DNA of 64,000 nt from Mycobacterium sp. (GCA_016197405.1 JACPVR010000024.1:62001-126000); one strand, 5' to 3'; positions 7,394-16,614 are shown, counted from the stretch's first letter. Numbers and translations: made by a program. The notes: generated by a model not told the origin, from the sequence alone.

Positions 7394-8167
7394 ATGTTGG
7401 AACTGAAGACACCGAGCGAGATTGCGGCGATGGGTGTCACCGGGACATTCATCGCCGAACTGCTCGACGATCTCGCCCGTCGGGCCCGGCCGGGGGTGAA
7501 CCTGCTCGATCTCGAAGCCCGCGCCCGCGAGCTAATCGCCCAGCGCGGCGCGCAGTCCTGCTACTGGGACTACGAGCCGTCGTTCGGTCGCGGTCCGTTC
7601 CGCAATGTCATCTGCCTGTCGGTCAACGACGCAGTGCTGCACGGACTCCCGCATGATTACGTACTGGCCGATGGCGATCTGCTGACCATGGACATCGCGG
7701 TGTCCATCAACGGCTGGGTCGCCGACTCCGCCCGCAGCATCATCGTCGGAACACCCCGCCCGGCCGATCAGCGTCTCATCGCTGCCACCGAGGAGGCTCT
7801 CAAGGCTGGCATCGCCGCCGCTGTGCCCGGAAACCGTCTGGGGGACATCTCCGCGGCAATCGGCGCCGTCGCCGCGGACTACGGCTACCCGGTGAACACC
7901 GAGTTCGGCGGCCACGGTTTGGGCCGGACCATGCACGAAGATCCGCATGTCTCCAACTCGGGGCGACCGGGGCGTGGGCTCAAACTGCAGCCCGGGCTGA
8001 CGCTCGCGCTCGAACCGTGGTTGGCCGCAGGCACCGACAAGATCGTCTTCGATCCCGACGGGTGGACCATCCGTTCCGCGGACGGCTCGCGCACCGCGCA
8101 CAGTGAACACACCATCGCGATCACCGAGGGCCCGGCGCTCGTGCTCACGCGCATCGAACCGCAATAG
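7394..8167 (+). CDS. map: type I methionine aminopeptidase
   Basis: 257 residues starting MLELKTPSEI. It removes the initiator Met from new proteins. The five metal ligands of the pita-bread fold are all visible at the expected spacing: Asp100 (LLTMDIAV), Asp111 (GWVADSAR), His174 (FGGHGLGRTMHEDPHV), Glu207 (LALEPW) and Glu238 (SEHTIAITE). The substrate His is in NDAVLHGLP (His83). There is no N-terminal zinc-finger or SH3-binding extension, so it is the short bacterial form. A start further upstream (TTG at 7352) would overlap the second operator and is less likely. Control by a dedicated Xre protein is unusual for an enzyme normally treated as housekeeping, so this is probably a second aminopeptidase with a conditional role. 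Confidence 0.92.
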   Translation: MLELKTPSEIAAMGVTGTFIAELLDDLARRARPGVNLLDLEARARELIAQRGAQSCYWDYEPSFGRGPFRNVICLSVNDAVLHGLPHDYVLADGDLLTMDIAVSINGWVADSARSIIVGTPRPADQRLIAATEEALKAGIAAAVPGNRLGDISAAIGAVAADYGYPVNTEFGGHGLGRTMHEDPHVSNSGRPGRGLKLQPGLTLALEPWLAAGTDKIVFDPDGWTIRSADGSRTAHSEHTIAITEGPALVLTRIEPQ

Positions 8168-8185
8168 CCCAGACCACAGGAGGTT

Positions 8186-11100
8186 TCACCGACCGGCACT
8201 GCGCAGCGCCTCCGCCGCGTCGATATGCCCCTCGAAGTCAAGAGCTTTCGCCATTGCGCTGTACCGACCCAGCAAGGTCCGGTACTCGGATTCGTCACCG
8301 CGAGCACGCGCCAGCAGCACCCGCAGCCGTAGCGCGATGACGTCGACAATCGCGGATTCGCCATCGATCCGAAGCGCCGCCAGCAGGTCACATGTCTGCT
8401 GCGCCTCAGCCAGGTCGCCTTCGGCGGCACGGTTCAGGAGCGCCTCGACCAGGGCGCCGATGGCCCAGACGCCGTAGAAGTACCGACCCGCCTGCTGCAA
8501 CTCCTGCATCGCCGCACGCAGCACCGGGATCGCGGCGGCACTGTCCCCGCGCCGCGCCTGTTCCTGAGCCATCCATATGTCGGCAACCGGCACCAGGAAC
8601 GGGGCCGGCTCGTCGAGGAACATATCGCGGACCAGCCGCATGATCTCCATGCCGCGGTCCCGATCGGCCACGCCTTCTCGGCTCAGCAGAGCGGCTCCCA
8701 ATGTGTAGGTGATCACGGCGACGGGCACATTGTTCGCCCCTGCCGCCGCGTGTCTGGCGTTCTCGATCGCGCGCACCGCGGCATCGTCAGCTCGCAGGAC
8801 TCCGTGCTGTATGCCGCCGTAGGCCCAGGTGACTATGCCGGCGTAGGTTGTCGGATCACTTTTTTCGGCTATCACGACGGCGTCGCGCAGATCTTGGCGC
8901 CACTGGGGATGTCCCGTCCACCAACGGCCCACCCCGCGCCACACCAGCGCCGATGCCAGGGGCGACCCGAAACCGAAACCGGCCCCCATGGCCGGGTCTC
9001 CCGCGGCGAGGTCGACGACGGTCTCCGTCCACCGCAGCAGCTCACCGAATTCGGCGATGTCGAACCAGATGCAGAACGGCACCAGCGACAGCCCGACCGT
9101 CAGGGTGGGATCGCCGACCGATTCCAGCAGCGCCATCTGTTCGGCGACCAGGGGCGACGCCTCGCGGGAGCGCCCGGCGTACATCAGTTCTGTCGTCAGA
9201 CCCGTCAGCCCGATGGCCAGTGAGATCTTGTCGCCGGCGGCCTCGCACAGCGTCCGCAGTTCCTCGAAGTGACCCCGGCTCTCTCGGATGGCCTGCCAAT
9301 CGGTGGCGCACAGCATCGTCCTGGGGGCGATACGCTGCGCCAGCTGTTCGGCACCGTCTGCGGGCAGCCGGTCGGCGATCCGGCGGGCCTGCTCCCAGCT
9401 GAACCTGGCGGCACCAAGGTCGCGGGTACCGGCCCAGGCCGCGGCACACATATGCCAGCCGTACGCCGCCTGCAGTTCCCCTGCGGTTTGGAGGTGCTCG
9501 GCGATCAGCGCCGCGTTCTGCTCCGCGGCGTTCGGGTCTCGTTGCTCTATCGCGTCGGCGAGTCGCCGATGCGATTGGGCGCGATCGGCTTTCAGCTGCG
9601 ATTCGTAGGCGACCGCGCGGATCAGCGGATGGCAGAAGGCGTACTCGGCCGTGGGCGTCAGGCGTACCGGATCGATCAGCTCGACACCGATGAGCTCGTC
9701 GAGCGACGGATCGACGTCCAGTGCGGTGAGCAGGTCGGCCTCGAACCGGACACCGATCACCGCGGCCGCGTGCAGTGTGCGTTTGGCTGCCACGCTGAGC
9801 CGGTCGATGCGTGCCGCGATCGTCGCGAGCACCGTTGCCGGCACGCTCACCTCGGCGATATCGGCATCGCGCACGTAGTGACCGCGTTCGCCCCGCAGCA
9901 CCCCGCGTTGCACCAGCTCGCGCACCATCTCCCCGGCGAAGAACGGATTTCCCGCGGCGCGTTCGGCGATCATCGTGGTGAGCTCGTCGACCGTTGAGTC
10001 CGCTCCGAGCATCTCGCGCAAGAGTGCAGTGGTTTCCGAATCAGACAGTGGGGCAAGGGTTATCGTGTTGACACCGGACATCTGCCGCAATTCGCCGTGA
10101 TATTCGGGCCGCGCGGTGACGACCACCATCGCGGGTGCCTGTCCGATCACCGAGAGAAAGTCGGCCAGCAGTGACTCGCTGAACGCATCGATCCACTGGG
10201 CGTCCTCGATGACGTAGAGCACAGGTGCGGTACGCGCCAGCAACGCGGCGGTGATCAGTGCCGTCAGCCGGCGACGCCGCACGTCGGGATCGACGACGGG
10301 TGGCGCGATGTCCGGATCGCGGATACCGAGGAGATCGTCGAGCAGCAACAGGTCCTGCTGATCGGCGTCGCGAAGCTGCTCGCGGATGCGGGAACGGGCG
10401 GCGGCGCCGTCGAGGCCGGCGACCCGGGTTGCGGTCCGCAGCAGCCGGGTGACGACGCCGAACGGGATGTTGGCGGTATGCGATTCGCAGAATGTCCAGA
10501 AGACGTCGACATCGCTGTCGGCCGCCAGCGCCGCCGCCTCGCGTGCTGCCCGTGATTTGCCTATCCCCGGCGGCCCGATCACGGTGACCACACCGCCGCG
10601 GCCGTCGATGCTTCGGGCCAGTACATCGGCGAGCAGTGCCTTTTCCCGGTTCCTGCCGACCAGACCCGTCTCGGGGCGCCGGGGCGTGCCGTCGAGCGGT
10701 TTGATCGCCACCAGCCTGCGCACCTGGACCGGCATCTGGGTGTTCTTGATGTGCACCCGTTCCGGCTCGGCCAGCACGGCGACGTCCTCGACCAGCCGGG
10801 CGGTCGCCTCGGACAGCATGACACCGCCGGGCGGCGCGACCGACTCCATGCGCTGCGCGAACCCGACCTGCTCACCGATGGTGGCGTACCGCAACGCACC
10901 CGAACCGAACTCGCCGGCGATGACCTGACCGGAGTTCAACCCGACCCGCAGCTGCAATGCCACACCATCGCGGCGCTGCACCTCCGCGGCCAACCTGCGG
11001 GCCTCCCCCTGGATCGCCAGTGCCGCAAGGCAACCCCGAAAAGCATGATCCTCCAGGGCTATCGGTGCACCGAAGACCGCCATCACTCCGTCACCGGTGA

Positions 11101-11350
11101 ATTCCACGGTCCCGCCGTATTTCTGTACCACCGCGGCGGAGCGTTCCACCAGCTCGGACATGATCTCGCGTAGGCGTTCCGTCTCCACGGTCGCCGCGAT
11201 GCTCATCGAACGGACCACGTCGGCGAACAGCACTGTGACGTGTTTGTACTGTGCGGTGTCCACCACGACGGCTGCCCCGCAGGCGTCACAGAATCTGGCA
11301 TTGTCGCGCAGCGCGGTGCCACATGACCCGCATTCCACGACAGCCGCCAT
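8186..11350 (-). CDS. adenylate/guanylate cyclase domain – AAA ATPase – TPR regulator
   Basis: 1054 residues from the ATG at 11350. Order of parts: a zinc ribbon CGSCG...FCDACG (residues 8-26); a class III cyclase domain (about 34-200) with VTVLFADVVRS and EFTGDGVMAVFG supplying the two metal Asp residues and RVGLNSGQVIAGEFG; an AAA/STAND ATPase with Walker A VIGPPGIGKS and Walker B VLYVIEDAQWID; and a long helical TPR-like C-terminal half. This is the mycobacterial cyclase/ATPase/LuxR-like architecture, but no LuxR helix-turn-helix is seen at the C-terminus, which ends EALRSAGR. It may make cAMP in response to ligand sensing by the TPR part. Whether the cyclase is active cannot be judged from sequence. 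Confidence 0.88.
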   Translation of the reverse strand: MAAVVECGSCGTALRDNARFCDACGAAVVVDTAQYKHVTVLFADVVRSMSIAATVETERLREIMSELVERSAAVVQKYGGTVEFTGDGVMAVFGAPIALEDHAFRGCLAALAIQGEARRLAAEVQRRDGVALQLRVGLNSGQVIAGEFGSGALRYATIGEQVGFAQRMESVAPPGGVMLSEATARLVEDVAVLAEPERVHIKNTQMPVQVRRLVAIKPLDGTPRRPETGLVGRNREKALLADVLARSIDGRGGVVTVIGPPGIGKSRAAREAAALAADSDVDVFWTFCESHTANIPFGVVTRLLRTATRVAGLDGAAARSRIREQLRDADQQDLLLLDDLLGIRDPDIAPPVVDPDVRRRRLTALITAALLARTAPVLYVIEDAQWIDAFSESLLADFLSVIGQAPAMVVVTARPEYHGELRQMSGVNTITLAPLSDSETTALLREMLGADSTVDELTTMIAERAAGNPFFAGEMVRELVQRGVLRGERGHYVRDADIAEVSVPATVLATIAARIDRLSVAAKRTLHAAAVIGVRFEADLLTALDVDPSLDELIGVELIDPVRLTPTAEYAFCHPLIRAVAYESQLKADRAQSHRRLADAIEQRDPNAAEQNAALIAEHLQTAGELQAAYGWHMCAAAWAGTRDLGAARFSWEQARRIADRLPADGAEQLAQRIAPRTMLCATDWQAIRESRGHFEELRTLCEAAGDKISLAIGLTGLTTELMYAGRSREASPLVAEQMALLESVGDPTLTVGLSLVPFCIWFDIAEFGELLRWTETVVDLAAGDPAMGAGFGFGSPLASALVWRGVGRWWTGHPQWRQDLRDAVVIAEKSDPTTYAGIVTWAYGGIQHGVLRADDAAVRAIENARHAAAGANNVPVAVITYTLGAALLSREGVADRDRGMEIMRLVRDMFLDEPAPFLVPVADIWMAQEQARRGDSAAAIPVLRAAMQELQQAGRYFYGVWAIGALVEALLNRAAEGDLAEAQQTCDLLAALRIDGESAIVDVIALRLRVLLARARGDESEYRTLLGRYSAMAKALDFEGHIDAAEALRSAGR

Positions 11351-11449
11351 GCCCCGCACCACCGAACTCGGGCCCCGAACCCGACCGCCCAAGAATAGGG
11401 TGTCCGGCCATCGGCTGACAGGAAAAACGGCATGCCCGCCGCGCGGTGA

Positions 11450-12106
11450 CTACGGCGTCATCGACCCGATGTAGTAGGCCTCGTGGCCGGTCGGATACCC
11501 GCCACCGTTGGTGGCGATGTGAACGTGGTCGAAATGGTTGGCGGTCTCGTTGCCATAGTCCGCGGTCCAGCTCGGCGCACCGATGCCGGGGTAGAAGCCA
11601 CGTCGCCAGATCACGTGCAGGACACCGAAACGCTCGGCATTGGCCAGGGCGTAACCGGCGATCTGGTTACCGAGCTCGATGCCCTCGTCGGTGTGATAGT
11701 TCGGGATCATCACGTCGATCGCCAGGCCGTTGGGATGCCATTTCAGCGGATCCTGCCGATATCCGCCGATGGTCTTGATCTCCGGGAACATCACACTGAT
11801 GGCCCGGGCCACCCAGATGGTGTGGATCTGCAAACCGCTCTCGGGTGCGATACCGGCGGGCAGGCTGAAATCGAAGGTTTGCGGGTCGACCGGGGCGCTG
11901 GCGGCCAGCAGCTCTGCAGCAGCCGGGGCAGCGGCGCCGGTCGGCGCGGCGTTCGGTGCGCTCGGCAGCGTGTGAACGCTGGCGACGTTGCCGACGGGCT
12001 CGGTGTCCTGGGCGATGATCATGCCTGCCGACACCACCAGCGAGGCCGCCAGCGCAAACCAGCGGGCCCGGCCGTTCCCCAGCACGTTGACACCCACGAA
12101 GTGCAC
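11450..12106 (-). CDS. exported LAS-family (M15-like) peptidase
   Basis: 218 residues from GTG. Residues 14-32 form a signal peptide or membrane anchor, followed by an Ala/Pro-rich linker to about 75. The C-terminal domain holds the LAS metallopeptidase motif HPNGLAID (His124, Asp131) and a terminal DHVHI (His194, His196), giving the full His/Asp/His zinc set with the H-x6-D and HxH spacing. Such domains cut D-amino acid or peptide bonds in peptidoglycan; this one matches the mycobacterial ARB_07466-like C-terminal domain. It follows the aminotransferase gene by 52 bases on the same strand and might be co-transcribed with the four-gene operon, though there is room for its own promoter. Confidence 0.78.
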   Translation of the reverse strand: MHFVGVNVLGNGRARWFALAASLVVSAGMIIAQDTEPVGNVASVHTLPSAPNAAPTGAAAPAAAELLAASAPVDPQTFDFSLPAGIAPESGLQIHTIWVARAISVMFPEIKTIGGYRQDPLKWHPNGLAIDVMIPNYHTDEGIELGNQIAGYALANAERFGVLHVIWRRGFYPGIGAPSWTADYGNETANHFDHVHIATNGGGYPTGHEAYYIGSMTP

Positions 12107-12158
12107 CTTAGTTGCCAGGGCCGGGCGTCCGCGGCGATCTTGGCAATCTGAGTGTCAC

Positions 12159-13202
12159 TCAGGCGGGCACCGCGCCGATGGCTCCCAGCACCGCCCGGGT
12201 GGATTCGGGTCCACCGACGGTGATCCGGATGCCACCGTCCGGGTAGTGGCGGACCTGCGGAAGGACGCCATGGAAGGTTGCCGGCCAACGGTCGGCGCCC
12301 TGAGGTAGGTAGACGAAGTTGGCATGTGAATCGGTGGTGTACAGGCCCGTGGCCCGCAGCCGGCGGGTCAGGATGCGGCGCTCGTCGACGATGCGCTGGA
12401 CCCGTTGACGCAGCTGCGCCGCCGCATCGTAGGACGCCGCGACGGCGACCGCGCTGGTGATGCTCATTCCGAACGGCACCTGCATGGCCCAGAGCTTGTT
12501 GCCGAGTTCGGGTGCGCCGAACCCATAACCCACCCGCAGGCCTGCCAACCCGTAGGCCTTCGAAAACGTTCTCAGCACAACGACGTTCGGGAAACGCCGG
12601 ACCAGCGCCGCGCTGTCGAGACGGTGCTCGGGCGCGACGAATTCGATGTAGGCCTCGTCGAGCAGGACGATGGTCTCCGACGGCACCCTGTGCAGGAACC
12701 GTTCGATGTCCTCGGCGGATTCGATGGTCCCGGTCGGGTTGTGCGGCCGGCACACCACCACCACCTCGGCGGCCGCGGCTGCGGTGGCCATCGCGGCCAG
12801 GTCGTGATGGCCGTGCTCGTCGAGCGGCACGGTCACCGGTCGCAACCGCGCCATCTCCGCCATGATCGGGAATCCGTCGAACGTCGGCTTGGTCAGCACT
12901 ATTCGATCACCCGGGCGGGTGACGGCGTGCAATACCTGCAGCACCACACCGGTGGATCCCGAGCCCAAGACCACCTGCTCGTCGGCGACCCCGATGTGCT
13001 CGGCGATCAGACTGCGCAACTGCTGGGGAAAGAACTCCGGGTAGCGGTTGGCCGCCCCGATGGATTCGACGAGCGCCGACCGGACAGCGGCCAGCGGCGG
13101 TAGTGGACTCTCGTTGAGCGAGAGCGCAAGCGGATCGATGGCCGTCGGCAATGCGGCCACGATGCCCGCGGTGATGGGCGCGTCGCCCTCGACCTCTGCC
13201 AT
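12159..13202 (-). CDS. HisC-like class I/II aminotransferase
   Basis: 347 residues from ATG at 13202, overlapping the KAS III-like stop by TGATG. It is a fold-type I PLP enzyme of the histidinol-phosphate/aromatic aminotransferase group: LALSLNESPLPP (N-terminal substrate Asn), NPTG at 155-158, DEAYIEF (Asp182 to the pyridine N) and SKAYGLAGLRVGYGF with the PLP Lys at 215. Its place as last gene of an operon with a ThDP enzyme, an SRPBCC protein and a KAS III-like protein, with no other his or aromatic gene near, argues against housekeeping histidine synthesis. It more likely aminates the keto product of the upstream enzymes. Confidence 0.85.
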   Translation of the reverse strand: MAEVEGDAPITAGIVAALPTAIDPLALSLNESPLPPLAAVRSALVESIGAANRYPEFFPQQLRSLIAEHIGVADEQVVLGSGSTGVVLQVLHAVTRPGDRIVLTKPTFDGFPIMAEMARLRPVTVPLDEHGHHDLAAMATAAAAAEVVVVCRPHNPTGTIESAEDIERFLHRVPSETIVLLDEAYIEFVAPEHRLDSAALVRRFPNVVVLRTFSKAYGLAGLRVGYGFGAPELGNKLWAMQVPFGMSITSAVAVAASYDAAAQLRQRVQRIVDERRILTRRLRATGLYTTDSHANFVYLPQGADRWPATFHGVLPQVRHYPDGGIRITVGGPESTRAVLGAIGAVPA

Positions 13203-14230
13203 CAGTTCCGCCCACCCCAGCGAACCGCTGCGGCACCGGCGAAGTCGCCGGCATGGGCGAAGGCCGCCATCATCACGATATCGCCGGCCGCGATCTGTCC
13301 GTCGACGATGGCGCGGTCGAAGTTGATCGGAATTCCCGCGGCGAACAGATTGCCGCACTCGTCGAAGGTGTCGCGATGTCGTTCGGGCGGGAGTTCGAGT
13401 GCTTCCCGCCAGTTGCGCAGGAACACCCGGTTCGGCTGGTTGGTGACGAGCAGGTCGATATCCTTGGGCGCCAAACCGATTCGCGAGCACACCGACAACG
13501 CGATCTCGGGAACCTGACGGTTGCCGCGGGCCAGCACCTTGGTGATCTTCGATTCGGTGAAGCCGATGTATCCCTCGCCGGGGCCGGGCTGCCACCACTT
13601 GCGGTACGGGTCGACCGCCAGCGTCATATCGCCGGCATACTCCGGGTAGGTCCGGCACTGGACGTCGAGGATGGGGGAGGTGTCCGACAGCGTCACCAGC
13701 CCGACGGCGGCACCGTCACCAGGTACCGCGGCCTGGGCCTTGCGGCGCACGCCTTCCTGGTCGAAGATCTGGCCGGCGGCATTCTGCGCTATCGCGACAA
13801 GCGCGGTCCGGCCCTCGCCGGCCAGCAACTGCTGACGCGCCAGTTTGAGCCCCAACACGAATGCCGCGCAACCACCGTTGTGCAGATCGATGACGGTGCC
13901 GGGCCGCATGTCGAGGCGGTGCGCGATCTGTCCACCGCCTCCGTAGAACGGCATATCGGGCATCTGGGCGTGGGTGATCAGCACGTCGACGCCGGCGATC
14001 GCGTCATGTCCGTGCCGGTCGATCAGGCCCGCGGCGGCCCGCTCGACCATGTCGACCGCGGTTTCGTCGGTCCCGACGTGATGACGAAACCTGGGCGCCC
14101 GGAACATCATGTTGTCGCGGAGCTCGTCGGACGCGGCGAATTGGGCGTAGTAGTCGGCGCTGATCGGTTCGCCCGGCAGATAGGTCGAGACATCGAGGAG
14201 GCTGACGGGGGTGGTGTTCGCAGTGGTCAT
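13202..14230 (-). CDS. KAS III (FabH-like) family enzyme with altered triad
   Basis: 342 residues, thiolase fold. The nucleophile Cys is in HNGGCAAF (Cys121). The C-terminal half shows TNQPNR where FabH has HQANxR, so Asn264 stands in the place of the catalytic His. GNLFAAGIP keeps Asn294 at the same 30-residue distance seen in FabH (His244, Asn274). A decarboxylative Claisen condensation normally needs that His, so acyl transfer to an amine or hydroxyl, or an unusual condensation, is more likely. It lies 7 bases after the SRPBCC gene and overlaps the aminotransferase start. Not the housekeeping fabH, which is normally in the fatty-acid synthesis context. Confidence 0.85.
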   Translation of the reverse strand: MTTANTTPVSLLDVSTYLPGEPISADYYAQFAASDELRDNMMFRAPRFRHHVGTDETAVDMVERAAAGLIDRHGHDAIAGVDVLITHAQMPDMPFYGGGGQIAHRLDMRPGTVIDLHNGGCAAFVLGLKLARQQLLAGEGRTALVAIAQNAAGQIFDQEGVRRKAQAAVPGDGAAVGLVTLSDTSPILDVQCRTYPEYAGDMTLAVDPYRKWWQPGPGEGYIGFTESKITKVLARGNRQVPEIALSVCSRIGLAPKDIDLLVTNQPNRVFLRNWREALELPPERHRDTFDECGNLFAAGIPINFDRAIVDGQIAAGDIVMMAAFAHAGDFAGAAAVRWGGRN

Positions 14231-14237
14231 GGCGTCC

Positions 14238-14903
14238 TCATCCCATCCATTTCGGCGTCACCGGTAACCCGTGCCGGTGCCGGTATTCGGCTATCGCCTT
14301 GAGGTTCTTCAGTTCCAGCAGATGTCCGGCGGCGAACATGTCCCAGAAGTCGCCGACCCAGACCGGGCGCTCAGCTGGAGCGGTCTCCGGATACGGGTTG
14401 TCTTCATAGAACGGGTGGTGGCAGTTGGTCCACAGCACCACCGAGCCGGGCTTGTTGAGCACGGTCTGCGCGTCGACGACGCGCATCAGGTAGATCATCC
14501 ACAGGTGTTTGCCCTGGTCCCAGGCGCAGTGATAGTCCACCGTGCGGGCGTCGCGGTTGGATTCGGTGCGTGTGTAGATCTCGGTCTGGTCGCCGAGCCT
14601 GTCGAATGCCCGCCACAGTCCGGGTTCGTCGGTGGTCTCGAAACCCCGAAGGCTGTAGGTCCACTCCTCCAGGCTGCGGGTGTCAGACAGGTAGGCGAAC
14701 AGCTCGTCGGGCGGGCAATCGACGAAGTCGTGCACGGTGATGTATTCACCGAACATCTGATCGTGCGGATACACCGACCGCATCATCTCCATGATGATGG
14801 GGGTGGCTTTCTCCCGGGGCGAGGTCTCGATGCGGATCACCCCGTCGATAGGGCTGTCGTCGCCGGTACTGGCGGTGATGTCCTCAAGTGCAGGTAGTGA
14901 CAT
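14238..14903 (-). CDS. SRPBCC/START-like ligand-binding protein
   Basis: 221 residues starting MSLPALEDITAS, with its start 20 bases inside the end of the ThDP gene. The core reads ITVHDFVDCPPDELFAYLSD and LEEWTYSLRGFE, the opening of the helix-grip fold used by polyketide cyclases and aromatases, followed by alternating strands and a long C-terminal helix LLELKNLKAIAEYRHRHG. The pocket could hold a hydrophobic chain. In the operon it sits between the ThDP enzyme and the KAS III-like enzyme, so a role in cyclising, dehydrating or presenting an intermediate fits. No catalytic residue can be named. The family call rests on fold pattern rather than a signature motif. Confidence 0.72.
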   Translation of the reverse strand: MSLPALEDITASTGDDSPIDGVIRIETSPREKATPIIMEMMRSVYPHDQMFGEYITVHDFVDCPPDELFAYLSDTRSLEEWTYSLRGFETTDEPGLWRAFDRLGDQTEIYTRTESNRDARTVDYHCAWDQGKHLWMIYLMRVVDAQTVLNKPGSVVLWTNCHHPFYEDNPYPETAPAERPVWVGDFWDMFAAGHLLELKNLKAIAEYRHRHGLPVTPKWMG

Positions 14904-16614
14904 CGGCACGGCTCTCTTTCTGGTCGATCGGGGGAACGGAGTTCCCCGCCTGGACGGATTCCAAAAACGCTGTAAACGGTGGTATTTCGTCGGCCGAGCA
15001 TTCGATGCTGACCACCGAGGGACCATCGGCGTCCAGCGCGTTGCGCAACGCTGTCGGCAGCTCGTCGAGAACGTCGACGTCGACGGCAGGCAGGCCTGGG
15101 AACATCGAAGCGAGCCCGGCACCCAGCCGGCTGGGGGAGAACCGGTTGTAGCTGTAGAGGTCGTCGTAGAAGAGCTGCTCGCGCGTGACGCACATGGCGT
15201 GGGCATTGTTGTTGAACAACACGAATGTCACCGGCAGCCGGTACTGCATGGCGGTGTGCACCTCCATCCCGTGCATGAAGAAGGCACCGTCACCAGCGAT
15301 CACCACGGTGCGCCGCCCGCGGGCGAATGCCATCCCGATCGCCGCGCCGAAGCTGTAGCCCATACCGCCCATACCCAGCGCCACCACGAACCGGCCGTCA
15401 CGCCGTACAGGTAGCCGGTGAACCGTTGCCGCACCGGTGTTTCCGGCGTCGACGATGATGTCGGTGCCGTCCGGCAGTGCGGCGTGCAGGGCGGCGACAG
15501 CCGCCTGGTAACGGATACCGGGGCCGTCGAACGCCGGTGGCTCCAATTCGTCCGGTGCGCTGTGGTCCAGACTGCAGCCGTTCCTCGTCGACAGATGAGC
15601 GGGCAGCGCGTCGCTCAGCTGGGACAGCGACACCCGCAGGTCGTCGGTGTGGACATGCATGCACGCCACATACGGTGCTGCCGAGCCGACCGAGATGACC
15701 GGCACAGCGTGCAGCGCGGTGTCGAGGCCCGCGCGCGCGGTGACCGACAGCCGGGTCCCGATGAGCAGGCACAAGGCACTGTCCGCCAACGCCTTTGCCA
15801 CCCCGGGATGACCCATGACGCCGGTGACTCCCAGCGTCGGGGGCGCGCTGACGTCCTTGGCGTCCGGCACGGTGGCGATCCGCGCTCCCAGTGCTGCCCG
15901 TAAGCGTTCCAGTTCGCCGCGCGCATCGTCTCGGGCCACCTGCTCACCGGCGATGATGGTGACCGGGCCGCCGGCGCCGCTCAACGCCTCGATGATGGGG
16001 CGCAGGTCGGGGGATTGCCGGGCCGGGGTATCGGTACCGGCGCCGTGTCGACCCGGTTCGATCGGGCTCTGCTGAATATCCTTGGGTAGCAGCAGGACTG
16101 CGGGACCACCGGTGCGTGCCGCGGTGACGGCCTCGTCGAGCGCGGTGACGATGTCGCCGGGATCGGTGACTCGGCGGCAGAACAGCGATACGGCGGAGAA
16201 CAACCGCAGCGCGTCCAGGGAGCCGTTTTCTCCGCTGGTGTCCTGGAAGCTGCCGCGTCCGTCCATCGCGGTCGACGGCTGCCCCACCAGTGCGATCACC
16301 GGGATCCGGCTGGCCAACGATTCACCCAGTCCGGCAACGATATTCAGCGATCCACCGCCGGATGTCGCGGCGACCACACCGAATCCCGCGGTGGTACCGG
16401 CGCGGCTGTAACCGTCGGCCATCGTGGCGGCCGAGAATTCATGCTTGGCCAGTACCGCAGTGATCTCGGTGTTGAAGTGCGCGGCGTCGTAGAGGTCTTC
16501 GATGTTGGCGCCGTCGACACCGAAAAGGTGCGTGACACCGATGTCTGCCAGACGATCGACGATGTGATCCACAACGCGGTACGGCCTCACCAATTTCGTT
16601 ACCTGCTTCCCCAT
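14884..16614 (-). CDS. ThDP-dependent enzyme, acetolactate-synthase-like
   Basis: 576 residues, three-domain ThDP enzyme of the pyruvate oxidase/acetolactate synthase group. Glu59 (AKHEFSAATMADGY) is the cofactor-activating glutamate. The C-terminal ThDP/Mg motif runs from GDG (441-443) to NNN (468-470). It lacks the FAD-site features I would expect of a canonical IlvB, and no small subunit gene is near. Such enzymes decarboxylate a 2-keto acid and may add the resulting aldehyde equivalent to an acceptor (as in acyloin synthesis or MenD/PigD-type 1,4-additions). It is the first gene of the four-gene set; its stop overlaps the SRPBCC start by 20 bases. Substrate unknown. Confidence 0.85.
   Translation of the reverse strand: MGKQVTKLVRPYRVVDHIVDRLADIGVTHLFGVDGANIEDLYDAAHFNTEITAVLAKHEFSAATMADGYSRAGTTAGFGVVAATSGGGSLNIVAGLGESLASRIPVIALVGQPSTAMDGRGSFQDTSGENGSLDALRLFSAVSLFCRRVTDPGDIVTALDEAVTAARTGGPAVLLLPKDIQQSPIEPGRHGAGTDTPARQSPDLRPIIEALSGAGGPVTIIAGEQVARDDARGELERLRAALGARIATVPDAKDVSAPPTLGVTGVMGHPGVAKALADSALCLLIGTRLSVTARAGLDTALHAVPVISVGSAAPYVACMHVHTDDLRVSLSQLSDALPAHLSTRNGCSLDHSAPDELEPPAFDGPGIRYQAAVAALHAALPDGTDIIVDAGNTGAATVHRLPVRRDGRFVVALGMGGMGYSFGAAIGMAFARGRRTVVIAGDGAFFMHGMEVHTAMQYRLPVTFVLFNNNAHAMCVTREQLFYDDLYSYNRFSPSRLGAGLASMFPGLPAVDVDVLDELPTALRNALDADGPSVVSIECSADEIPPFTAFLESVQAGNSVPPIDQKESRADVTTCT

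Noticed and set aside
14884-16614. Naming the ThDP gene ilvB or ilvG
   Set aside because: No regulatory subunit or branched-chain genes are near, and the operon partners point to a specialised role.
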